From NCBI GenBank assembly GCA_003415625.1, contig PYIU01000002.1, forward strand, positions 2,728,001 to 2,792,000: a DNA stretch of 64,000 nucleotides, written 5' to 3'. The notes under the pieces were generated by a model. The model did not search any database, was not told the origin of the DNA, and worked only from the letters and a program-made list of their open reading frames with translations. Both the position numbers and the translations under genes were made by a program. Position 1 is the first letter of the stretch. Every line of letters begins with the position of its first letter. Source of the stretch: Aquanectria penicillioides. Taxonomy: Eukaryota > Ascomycota > Sordariomycetes > Hypocreales > Nectriaceae. Shown here piece by piece: positions 24,053 through 35,330 of this stretch.

Positions 24053-27000
24053 CTTCCTCCCATTCGCTACCTTTCCCTGATTCCCACTCCCCATGTTCCA
24101 AGCCCCAGATGACAGAGGGTCCAAGCTAAAACCAAAACCCAAAAAGGTCTCAGTCCTCCCTCCCCCATCCCACGCTCAAGCTACTGAATACTGTCAACAC
24201 GGCGCTGGAACATGCCGGCCACGGACTTGAAATTGGACTCCGATTGGAATCCTCTGCCGCCATTCCACAACTTACACCTACTACTGACGTACGGATATAG
24301 GCATGCCAAATACAATTTCGAAAACACACTTTGTTGGATTATGTCATTCGTGCCCCGCATAACGCCCACCACGCCGGATCGGAACTATGCCCTTTCGTCG
24401 TCCACCCACCTTGTCTTGTCTCAGCCAAGATCGACAGCTTGTTGCCAGAACGGAAATACCCCGCAAGAATCTCCGGAACAGGGCACAACCAATCTTGTAA
24501 CAAAGTTCTGGCGGTTGTTTCTGTCAGATTCCTTGTTTGTTTCGATTATCTATCGATCACGCCCCATGTCTCGGTTTGCTTTCTTCTCGACCAGTTCAGT
24601 AAAGAAAGCTCTTATTCGCCTCTAGAGAACCGTGCCTACCGCGTTGGGTGGCCAGCTAGTCTCTTGGGCAACGACCCTCCTCAGCGTCGTGGTTCACCAA
24701 CGGTGTCGTGTTGACAAGGTCACAGAGGCTTCAACCTTGTGGAAATCAGATGTGCGAACCAAGGTCTGGCGCCTAAGATGTTCCAGAAGCAATGCCGAAA
24801 CTGGCAAGGCCCAACAAAGACTAACGACCCATGGGGGAGCCTACAGGGCATGGGGCTTTGTCAAATGGCCGATCCCAGGGATTTTCCCGTCCACCTAACA
24901 TGCCCTAGGCCGAAGTCAATGAATCCTCCACCTTTGAGATGGAGTACAACTCAGCCTGATATTGAACGACGGGCGCCATATCGCTCTCAAGAGACATTAC
25001 CAAAAAGACCGCCCGGTCCAGGCTCTCTGGACTTTTCTTTCTTGTTCTGTCTTTTCGTCGCCCAGTCCACTTGTAGGCTCGCAATCCTGAACAAGGTTTA
25101 CACTGACCCCCCGCAATTTGACATGACTGACCTGGTTCATCAACCATAGCCAGTTATCAACATCGAATCAGCGATGCTCCATTCGCTCCACTAGTGTCGT
25201 TCCTGGCCGTGCGTCTCTCTCCCTCTCTCCTCTCTTTTGACAATTGCACATGAAATTGGCAAATATCTTATCACCTCACGCAATCAAGCAATCGCTTAGT
25301 CAACCAGCCAAGATACCTGATAATATCCACTATCAACCTTATCGTTCTTGACATGATCAAGCCGAGACAGAGCTGTTCCCTCGTTTTGACTTCGGTTCAG
25401 TCACAGCTTTTACCCGTATGCCCCGCCAAGGGCTTGTACTCTGCTTCTCTCCCCTCGTTTCCCTTTAGGTCTAGGTCCTCTGGCGGTGGTCTCGACCTCT
25501 TGCTTCTTCCCAATGTCCAGCACCAGATGGAATTCTAAATTCGTCTTCTCCGATTGTTTGGTTTCTCCTCCCGCTAGGCCTCAACCTTCCTATCCTTGTC
25601 ACCTTGCCCGCTAGCGCCGACTAATCGCCCCGCCAGCCTCCACAGGCGCGCTATCTTCGGGGCCGACATTTCGTACTTCCACTCATCGATTGTGGGTTTG
25701 TTGCTCACTTTGCTTTTTTGCCCATAGTTGAGCATGGAGACCGACCAGGCAGGTGTGATGAGGCTCCTTTCGACTCCACGGCCAAGAAGCCTGCATACCC
25801 GTGCATGCCCGTACATGTCCGTACGCACATTTCCCCCAAGGCGCCTTGGTCTACTGTGCAGTGACTATCTGCGAGTCTAACCGCAAGCCGCTTCTATCCT
25901 CCACAACAAGGTCTGTTTGTCGGGTGCCACAAACATGACCCTCTGGTTCAATCCCCCCCCCCCCCCGCTCATCACCCCAGATAGCCAACAGACCTAGCGA
26001 CAGCATCCCCACCTAGGCAGGTCAATATGTAACGAGGGCAGGGGCTCGGTAGAGTACAGTATGAAAGCCAAGAAGGGTAGCAAACCGTTCAGGGAAATGG
26101 CGCCGGAATGCTGACATACGAAGACCATGGTCTTGAGTCGGTGAGGCTGAGGCTCAAGTTAGTTTCAATCTCGACAATCTCGAAGACGTCGCAGACAACG
26201 ACGGAAACGGCACAATCTTGTTGGCTGCTACACCCACGCGACCCAACAACCAGCAGCCTCGTCCAGACCTGTCACCCAATTATGGCACCACTCTATCACC
26301 GCCAGTGCCAACCAGCCAACCAGACAAGAGATACCCTCCCTTCTGGCCCCCATCTTCTCTGGCTTTGGATTTGCCTGCCTTGCTTCTTGCCTTGCGACAA
26401 ACCCGCGAGCCAACCAGTCCACTCCTCCGCCATCTCCGGGGACGTGGGTTGTACAGCATGGACCTACATACCTCCGTCCACCGGCGCGCCCTCAAACCAG
26501 CGGCCGTTCCCCCGCTCAATTTCAGCCCGCCCGAGTGGAGTCGAAGCTGTGCCCCGGCAACCTGGCCAGACCATGCTCCCAGAAGCTTGGCCCTGGATCC
26601 TTGGACCATCTTGTGCCTGCCCAACTCCGCTACAAACATGGCCTAGGCCTAGGCAGGTATGTATGTGCCTCTGTGCTGTGCTGCGCGCTGCTGGCCGCCT
26701 CCAAAACTTATGGCCCTTGACATTAATGACTTGATGCCCTAGGTGCCCGCCAATCCGCTGCCATGCATCATCATTTCGACTGCCGGCACATACCACGACA
26801 TCGGCCAGCTACAGCTTTTCGAACTGCCCACCGCCATCATCCATCGCCACCCAATGCGAACTCCTCCTGCGCACAACAGATGTCTTCTGCACATCCCGAA
26901 CATCGAAACTGCCCACAGAAACTCTTCCCGAAACGCCGGGCTGGGTCTTCTTCACGACCCTGGTCTTTCCCCCCTCTTGACCACCCTTATCTTCGAAGAG

Positions 27001-27858
27001 ACTGGGGCTGTTCCAGACTGGGGATATCCATGCTCCTGTACCGTATCACGTGGCCCACCCGTATCCGCGTCGTGTCGACATCGCGTTCGAATACCTACTA
27101 AGCGGAGCACGGCACAAGAAGCTGTCCTGGGCCTTAGTTTAGTCATGGATAGACTGTGTAAATCGTAGATGAAGCTCAAGGCTCAGCGCTCAGACCGACG
27201 TGGTTTCGTAGAGTCGTAACAACCCACTAACAATTGTGCCGTCCGCCGTGCACTGTGAATGACCGAGTTCTTCGTAATATTGTGCAAGTTTTGTCAATAC
27301 CATGCCCTTCACTTTATATGATGCGGCTCCGTTATGGACACTGCACCACTCACTCACCCGCCTGCCCACCTGGGGAACACGAGCGAGCCAGGCGTAAGAA
27401 ACCTCCAATGTTCACACGCTCTTCTTCAATGCAACTCTTTGTCATCATTTCTCTTTGGTTATTTGTTGGGTTTCCTCACACGGGCCATTTGCCTGGGTTT
27501 GGCAAGAGCCCAATCGTGGTTCATCATGTATTCTCGTAACAGATATCGATCTTTTCTTTTTCGTTCACTCTCATCCTCTCTTTAGCCCTCTTCCACTCTC
27601 GCCCACACACACTCTCTTCTCTCCCAGTCCATATGTCCGATTCCAAAGACATGATTCATGCAGCCAAACGCCGTTGTACCCTTCTTGCAGATGCGAGGCC
27701 GTGTGCGTGCGTATCTATCTCTCTCTATCTACACCCTCCCTGACACTGTTATCCCAACAATACCATTCATTCTCATGTTAAAAGTCGTACCGCCGTTACC
27801 GTGTCTAAAAACATCATCGAGGGGGTTGATCCCTCCATCATCATGCAAGTCACGAGCC

Positions 27859-30800
27859 CTACTCGGCACGGGCTCCCTTCTCGCCCTCGAGATGGATCTC
27901 GGCCACCTCGTTGGAGTCTTGGTCGCTCTGACCTGTCGGAGGCACCGAGATGACGCCTTTGCGATCCCATGCCGCGTTCTGGATGTCGGCAAGGGTCACT
28001 TGGGCACTCTCATTAGGCGCCGGAGGCTCCGCATGATCATGTCCTCCATCGGCTCCAGTCATCTCAGTATCGTGATCGTAGAATTCTTGACCAGGGACTT
28101 GTTCGTCGGCTGATGAGTCCAACTGCACATCGTCGCTGGCAAAGTCGGCAGCCGTGGAGTCTTCAGCTCCGCTACCACCAAGGGCCTCAAAATTCCAACC
28201 CTGGGTCATGCTGAGCGACTTGGCGCCCACTGGTTGGTAGGTATCTTTGACGTCCACACCCTCATCTTCGATGCTATCCTGAATGGTCTCGATGCGGCTG
28301 GGGCCCTCATAAGGAGGCAGACCGTCATCATCGGCAGCTGTTAGTGAGGTGACAGTGACTCTATCTGAAGACTGGCCTGCCTGATGGCGAGTTGCTGCGG
28401 CTCCGATCCCAGCGCTCGACGACCCAATCAGGGAGGAACCCTCGCCGAGACGCTGGCCTTCCCCCGACTCTGTCTCGTCTTCTTCTTCTTCTTCTTCTTC
28501 ATCGTCGTCGGCATACCTGTCAGAGATGACTCCGAACCTCGATCCGCCTAAAGGGACGCTTGATCGGCGACGGTAGAACAGCAGATAGGCAGCCTCTGTG
28601 ATGGCCGTTGACGGGTCTGCTACATAGTTGACGGATGAATCTGGATGGAGGTTAGCATCATTCATCGGCTCGGAGGGGAATTTCGTAGCTTACCGTTGTA
28701 ATTATACCAGCGACCATCCACGAAGTTCTTGGCATATGCGGTATAGTGGCCTCCACCAAGACCACCGTAGTGATCGTCGACGGCAATCAAATCGTAAATC
28801 TCATCTTTGCCGTCTTCTTTTTGGATGACCCGGCTCGTGAGATCCAGCCCTTCGATGGGGAAGTCGACAAGGACGTCCAATTTGTCTCGTCGCCATCCGG
28901 AACTACTGAATCGTTTCAGATGTGCCACCAGGATATCAGGTGTCTTCCACAAGTCAAACTTCTTGCTGGCCCGTCGATGCTCTTTGCAACGGGGGCAATA
29001 CCACATGTCTTGTTCTGAGAGAATCTCGGCTCTCTCGAATTCATCGAGACACTCTTCGAGAGTAATGCCCCGGGTGCGGCGATGGTGGCGTCTCCTCTGG
29101 CTGATCTTGAGCGCCGGATCTTGCAAGCTCTCCAGATCCATAAAGGTACGTGTACCTTGATCCTCGGTAGGGTTCTTGGGGGATCCGCCAAACACCTGCT
29201 CCCAGGCTTCCTCGCTCCAGTCCACGACGAGACCTTCGCCAAGGCGGATCAAGGGCCCGCCATCAGCGACTGCCGGCGGTGTAGGCTGGGGCTTGACGGG
29301 CGCCAGCTTGTGAGCCTTTCCAGAACGCATCTGCTTCTCGCGTCGTTTGTTAGCCTTCTTACCATAGGTCTTGTGGTTCTTAAACTTCTTTCGTCCGGCA
29401 GGGCCAACCTTGGACGAGCGGGGACCAACCTATTCATGTCAGTGGAACGGAGCTGATAAAAAAAGAGACAGGATTTCAAACATACGCGAGCCGGTTGAGG
29501 AGCATCTTCTTCACTCGACTCCTCCATCATGCGAGTTTGACTATCATCCGCCTTAGAGCTCTCATCGTTGGTGCTCTCTTCTTCGTTGCCAGAAGCTGTG
29601 CTGTTGGAGCTCTCCGGGCTACCATCATCTTCATCTTCAACAGAAGGCTCAGGGATGCGATCTGATATCTTGGGGAGAATCCGGTGGTTGTCGACATTGG
29701 ACCAGCCAGTGGGAACTGTGCCTTCTGAGGATGCAGCGGTAAAGTAGCTCAATTCAAACAGATTTTGAAGCTCAGGATCGAGGAATCCATTGGGATTGAC
29801 AAATTTAGGTCGCTTGGAGTTGAACTGCTTAAGGATCTTGGGATGGTGCAGGGGTGTGGGGTTGGCATCCTTCATTGTCACGTCGACAATGTCATCCTCG
29901 CCTTCGACCGACTGGGCAACGACCTTACTGTCGCCCGAAGAGTCGGCGTCTGATGCGGATGTAATGACAACATCACCCTCGGTATTGTCTGAAGTCTCGG
30001 CCTCATTTGAATCAACAAACTTGGTCCAAGTAGAGAAGGTGGCCACCTTCTCCAAGACCTTTCGTCGAATGATGTCTAGGTTTGACGCCTCTTCCTTTGT
30101 CAAACAGATGAAGTGCGGGGGAGAGGTTCCCCCCTCTTGGCCCCGTCCGAGGCTGTCTGGTCGTCGGTGGAACACAGGTATGACCATCTTCTCGTAACGG
30201 GGGTCGTCCCACTCGGGAGCGTCGAGAGGGGTGTCGATATCTAGCATAGAGCGGTACTTCTTGGCTCGGCCCTTGTGTGGCCAGTTGGTTGGAACAAACT
30301 CCAGCTCGTGGATAGTGGGCATATCATTCGACTGGATCTCTTCAGAAACATCCTGGGTGTTGTCGTAGATCTTGAAGAAGCGATCCTTAAACTCTTCAGC
30401 ACCCATAAGGCGATCCGCGGGGACGCCCGTTCGAATGGAGAAGAATTGTTTGAGTTGCTCGATAGCGCTGTGCTTGGGCAGTTCAACCTCGATTATCACG
30501 GGGACATCGTTCAAAGGCAAAAACTTGACGGATTTGGTCCACATATCCTCAACAGGGAGGGGGAGAGTCAAGTTGTTGAAAGGGTCAAAGGTAATGCTGA
30601 TCTTGCCGCACTCGGGGCACTTGAGGGTCGACTTGTACATGCCGGTGAATAAATCGGCAATGACAGAGTCATCTCGTCGCCGGGTAATATCCCACACCTT
30701 GTCTGCCATCTCCTTGATGGCTGCAGGATTGTTGATCATGTCATCTGTCGAATCAGGCTTCTCAATGTATGGCTTTTTCTTGATGCGGCTCAGATCCTCC

Positions 30801-32923
30801 TGGAGTCCATCAAGCAGAAATCCAAGGAATTCCTGAGAATCCTGTTGGCCCCAGCCAGAAAAGGTGCTCCGGCAACGGCCGACTGTAGTCTTGAAATCCC
30901 GGGGGCTAACGGAGCCCTTGCCTTCCATGTAAATCTCTTTCAACAGGTTCCCATAGGCCATAGCAACCTTGCCATTGTAGCCCAGTGGATTGGTTTTGTT
31001 CACCTCTTCCTGGTAGGTGCCGGTCAGGAAGTACTTGGACAGCTCCTCGACACTTCGGACGCACTGCAGGGCAGAGTTCATGTAGCAAGTATTTCCCAGG
31101 TTCTGAAGGCCTACGGCTCCTACACTGCGGCCTGATTTCTTCTGCACTCGTCCTCGAGTCAAGGGACCTCCAGGAGCGGGGCTGGTTCGACCGCTGACAG
31201 GAGCGGAGGCAGAGGCCAGCGCATTTCCCCTAGTCGGGATGGCCTTGTCATTACCTCGCTGACGGCCAGTATAGGTGCTTACCCAGAATTTATCAATGGC
31301 CTCGTCAATAACGAGGGTTTGGTCGGTTACGAGCTGATAGATCTGTAACATGGCCTTACCGTTGTAGTTCGGGTTGCCCGTCTGGTCATCGATGGGAACT
31401 TTGATCTTATCATCGCGGACCTGACCGAACGTCGCAACATCGAGCAGAAGCTTTGACCATGAGTCGGCGGGGTTCTGGCCGCTGACCCGACCAGGCGAAT
31501 CCGGCGGGGTGAGGGCGCGGCGGGGTTCCGAAGGGCCCCCGATGGGAATAGTTTCGGGGACGGTCCACACGCGGATCTTGTGGTCCAATGGAACTCCGGT
31601 GTAGCCCTTGATTTCTTTGATAAAAGTTTGGGCATGGTAGCTGCGACTTCTAGCCAGGACGAGGGTTCCGGGGTCCTTGGCCTTGAGAGACTGCTCGATG
31701 GGGAGCGGGCTAACCTCAGACCACAAACGGTGGATTCGGAAAATCGGCGGGTGGTACTCGTACATGACGTTTGGTTCGGCGTCACGCTCAGCAGTGTTGA
31801 TGGCAGTGCGAACGATGGGGTCCTGGCCTTGTTTGACGCCATACCAGTCGACAACCATCTTCCAGGCATCTTCGGAAAACAATTGGAACGACTCATCACC
31901 GGAGCCGGGCTTAAGACGAACGAACTTGCTGCCGTTGGGCTCCTCGATGATTTCTTCAATGATGTCGGAGTTGTCTACAGAACCGAGAGGCTCGCTTGTC
32001 GCATCCGATTTGCTATCCTTGGTGTCGCCGCGAAGGGCAAGGGCCTTATCGACCCAAGAACGGGAAACCAGATAGGCCTGAGCGCCTTCTTTCACGGGCT
32101 CCTCTGCAAAGGCCTTGAGCAGAGTCTCAATAATCTTGACCTGGGCTTGAAGGGGAGGAGGGGCTATTCACAACAGGGTTAGCCAAGTAATAATTGCTTA
32201 GATGCCGGGCAGCATGTCGATAGGCTTACGCTGAGACTCTTGAGGTGACACTGCTGGCTCCGGGGCATCGACGCTCATAGCTCGAGGCAAGCCACCAGAG
32301 GACTGCTGAGAGGCGTCGCCCGAGTCGGTTGGCTGCTCAGTTGTCATTTCAACGTCGCGAGTCTTGGTGGGGTCGTTTTCGGGGTCCATGCTGGAAGCAC
32401 GTCGTTTCAACGGGGATGAGGATCGATGAGGGACGTCTGAGTCGCCATTCATAATGGCACGCCTTGAAACGCGGAAGGGAGACTGGCTTCTGACCGAGGC
32501 GGGGACAGGGCCAGATTCGTCTCCCCCACGATCGCTCTCGATGGAGAGGTCTGCGTAGGCGGAAGCACAGGGGGACGAGGCAGCAGACGAGGCGTAGTCG
32601 GCCGAGATGAGGGAGCTGGCCTGCTGCTGTAGGCGCGGGGGAAGACTAGAGGCGGGCTGGGAGTCGGCACGAAGGTATGAGGGCGTGTCGGGGCCCGAAG
32701 CCACGGAGGCGGCGGAGAAGGAAAGGGCGGGATCGTCGTCGATTTCGCACGAGGGCAGGACGGAGTCGGGGGACGGCGAGTCGCCAAGAGGATCCTGGTC
32801 GCGAGGATGGGGACGGGAAAGCTTTCTCTTCTTTGAGGAAGACGTCTTGACAGCGAGCTGCCCTGGCGAAGGCAGCTCGGGGGCGGAGGCGGAAACGACT
32901 GGGGCGGGCCGGGAGGGGACCAA
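27859..32923 (-). CDS. UBP12: Ubiquitin carboxyl-terminal hydrolase, Ubp12/USP4-15 type (5' end uncertain)
   Basis: A cysteine protease removing ubiquitin from proteins. Exons (minus): from 32923 or further upstream to 32230, then 32163-29486, 29429-28694, 28640-27859; introns of 66, 56 and 53 nt. The frame is exact. A DUSP domain (LVSRSWVDKALAL) is followed by a ubiquitin-like linker, then the Cys box NLGNTCYMNS (Cys at 31085-31087). The catalytic domain is split by an acidic insertion and a Lys/Arg-rich segment (29270-29410), resumes with zinc-binding CPECG and YCPRCK pairs, and ends at the His box GGGHYTAYA (near 28746). The C-tail is acidic. The start is unresolved: the first in-frame ATG is 32452 (1,472 aa), yet protein-like Ser/Pro-rich sequence extends open to about 32923 without an ATG, so an upstream exon is likely. 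Confidence 0.88.
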
Positions 32924-33213
32924 GCCGATGACGCAGGCGGGAGTCGGAGGAGGAATTGCGGAAAGGGAGGGAGGAGAAAGGGAGGCGAGGTTGAGGGCGA
33001 TGGTGATAGAGATGGGAATAGTCTTGCATTAGAATTAGACCAAGGCCCGTCTTGGGGGGGAAAGGGTTTTGGAGGGGGGGCTGATTTGGACGGATCAGCC
33101 AGCAGAGGTCAAAAACCAAAAAGAGAGTGAGTGAGTGGAGGGCACACAGGCACGCACAGCGCCATTCGGGGCTGTGGAGGGCCGGCGGTGACACTGGACG
33201 GGGCTGGACTTGG

Positions 33214-33253
33214 CACTGGGGCACTGGGGCACTGGGACACTGGGACACTGGGC
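33214..33253. repeat. Five-copy 8-bp tandem repeat (CACTGGGG/A)
   Basis: CACTGG starts recur every 8 bp (33214, 33222, 33230, 33238, 33246). It lies in the upstream region of the deubiquitinase. Confidence 0.85.
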
Positions 33254-33439
33254 GCTGAGCACCTCGCAAACTTGGACCGTGTGGGGCGCGCGTTCGCTGG
33301 TATCAAACGGGTACCCCTTCGCCACACTCGGCGCAAACAAGCACCCGCGAGGGACCAAAGGGAGAAGAGGACGCAAACGAAATAGCTGGGCGAGGTGAGG
33401 TGTAGGAAAGGCGGAAGCAGCACGGGATCTCAAACACCC

Positions 33440-33471
33440 GTTTGGGAAGTTTGGGACGTTTGGGACGTTTA
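33440..33471. repeat. GTTTGGGAC 9-bp tandem repeat
   Basis: Three adjacent 9-bp units and a partial fourth are visible upstream of the deubiquitinase. Confidence 0.8.
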
Positions 33472-33870
33472 GTACCTATCCCAAGAAAACACCACTTCGG
33501 AGGCCCAGCCATGTTAGGGGCGACAGCGAAGGCGGCAAGAGCGGCGGCAAAGAGGATGGATCATCCATCGCCGCCCCTCCAGTCTCCTCCAGTCTCCAGT
33601 CTCCAGTTCCAGATCAACGAACACGCTCGTCTTTTCTTCCATTGGTCTCTCTTGCCAGCAACCACAGCCACAACCATCACCATCACCGCCGAGCACAGAG
33701 CAGGGAGCTCGTACGCAGCGCTGGGAGTTGAGGCCGCTGGGTACAGTTCGTGCCTAGGTACCGCACCGCGTTGGTCGTTGCCTGCAAACTGCACTGCACA
33801 ATTTCATGTAGTTAGATATCCATATCCGTACCGCACATTCGTCATGGTTCCTCCAAAAACCAGCCCCAGC

Positions 33871-33897
33871 TGACTGACGCTGACTGACGCTGACTGC
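33871..33897. repeat. TGACTGACGC 10-bp tandem repeat
   Basis: Two perfect copies and most of a third are visible. Confidence 0.85.
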
Positions 33898-35330
33898 CTC
33901 GTCTCCCACAAATCAGAAAGGCATCCAGGGCAGAAATCTCCATCTGGCCGTTCTCGCAATGCAACAGGGGGCAAACCTGCAGTTGAAGACACCACCGCCA
34001 TGTCCATTGGATTGCAACGTAGCAACTTTTTTTTTTTTTACCCTTCGCTCCATCTAAAAGGCCTTACATGGGCATACAACCCCACCACCACCCACCGCCG
34101 CCGCCAACCCGCCGCCTTGATGGAAAAAAAAAGAAAGAAAAAAAAAAAAAAAAAGAAGGTTGCCCTGTTTGGAAAAGTGGGATGTGGGAACCACCAGGAG
34201 GGCCAAGGAGAAAATCCAACCTCGAGCAAGGACAGAAAAAAAAATTGCAGTAAAGTAACATTGCATGCAGCAGATTCGTTAGCTTGTCAAGCCAGGTCGA
34301 TCGCTGAAGCAAGCGCATTTGGTGCATTTAGTTGGTCCGTAACCCTCACCATACAGACTGTACGCAGTTGTCAAGGGAGCCACTCCGTAGTTTGCCGTAG
34401 TTGAACATGAAATCGTCCCAACATCCCTCTGTGTCCCCCTCTACCCTCTTTGTCTCACAAAAGTCTCAAAGGGTGTAAAACTTGAGCGGAGACAAGACTC
34501 GGGCCTTGTCATTTGTTTTGATCAATCATGTACCAAGAATTGCACCGATTCCAGTTGTCCAACATGTAACCTACCATGCCAGTCCCACCAACATCTCAAC
34601 TACCCACAATAATGCAGTCTTCGCCATTGGCATGCTGAAAGTTTTCTCTTCCTAGCCCCACCAGGACGTGAAATCACTTATTGGCATTGATGTGCCGCTG
34701 GCGCACACCGTCAATGAGCTTGGGAACTAGGCATATAAATGACACACTCTCTAAGGGGATAGTTCATGGACACCACACACCGTCAAATCAACATTGTCTA
34801 GATGTGTACGGATGAAGGGGTGGGAAAGTGAGGCAAAAAGAGCAAGTAAAATAAATAATACGCCCTGCAACCCGCCTACGTGGTCAGTCCACGCCCCTTT
34901 CAGTAACATCAGTTGCTGAGCATCTCATACTGTCATAATCACATCCCAGTCGCTCAAGAGTATGTGCAATCTCATAACTGCTTTCTCAATTCTACAAAGA
35001 CATCCAGCTCTTCCCTTGAATGCCCTCCCCTCGCGGTTCACCCCCCTGGGCAGCTCAACCAAATGCCTCTACCAGGTGTCTAACTGCTGAACCCACCTCA
35101 CCCTCTACTTTCCAACCCTATAGGCCGTAACAAAACTCCAGACGAAGCAAGCCATCAAAGACTCATTCCCATATTCTCAATCCCCAACATGACTTCCGCC
35201 ATCTACTAATGCAAATGTATGTCTAAGCATGCTCGCCAAGTTGTTGTGCCCCGCCAACCAAACCCGGGCCCAACTTCAGCTGTCCCAAGAAACAGAATCA
35301 AAACCTAAAGGAACCTATGGCAACGCCTAT

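Larger units (their letters stand above)
21851..27858. other. Gene-free, plus-strand pyrimidine-rich region
   Basis: No supported coding sequence. Composition is opposite to the adjacent 18.9-21.6 kb block: the plus strand becomes C/T-rich. It holds AGGTAC/TACCTA-type motifs (21995-22030, 23510-23705, 26640-26660), short tandem repeats, a 14-base C-run (25953-25966), and a dense CT tract at about 27540-27740 that resembles the initiator region of a plus-strand promoter. The right end would be the 3' flank of the minus-strand deubiquitinase. A non-coding transcript is possible but unproven. Confidence 0.45.
32924..35330. other. Intergenic region between M16 protease and deubiquitinase
   Basis: Both neighbours are on the minus strand, so the left part is the deubiquitinase promoter and may hold its missing first exon. 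It contains three distinct short tandem repeats (33214-33253, 33440-33471, 33871-33897) and T- and A-runs near 34026-34040 and 34124-34155. No supported gene from 33.1 to 35.3 kb. Confidence 0.5.

Noticed and set aside
23852..24142. Minus-strand frame with Gly-Met-Asp repeats
   Set aside because: It is the translation of a CCCATC hexanucleotide repeat.
26108..26734. 208-codon plus-strand frame
   Set aside because: Pro/Ser/Trp/Cys-rich composition with equally long frames on the other strand; typical of chance in GC-rich DNA.
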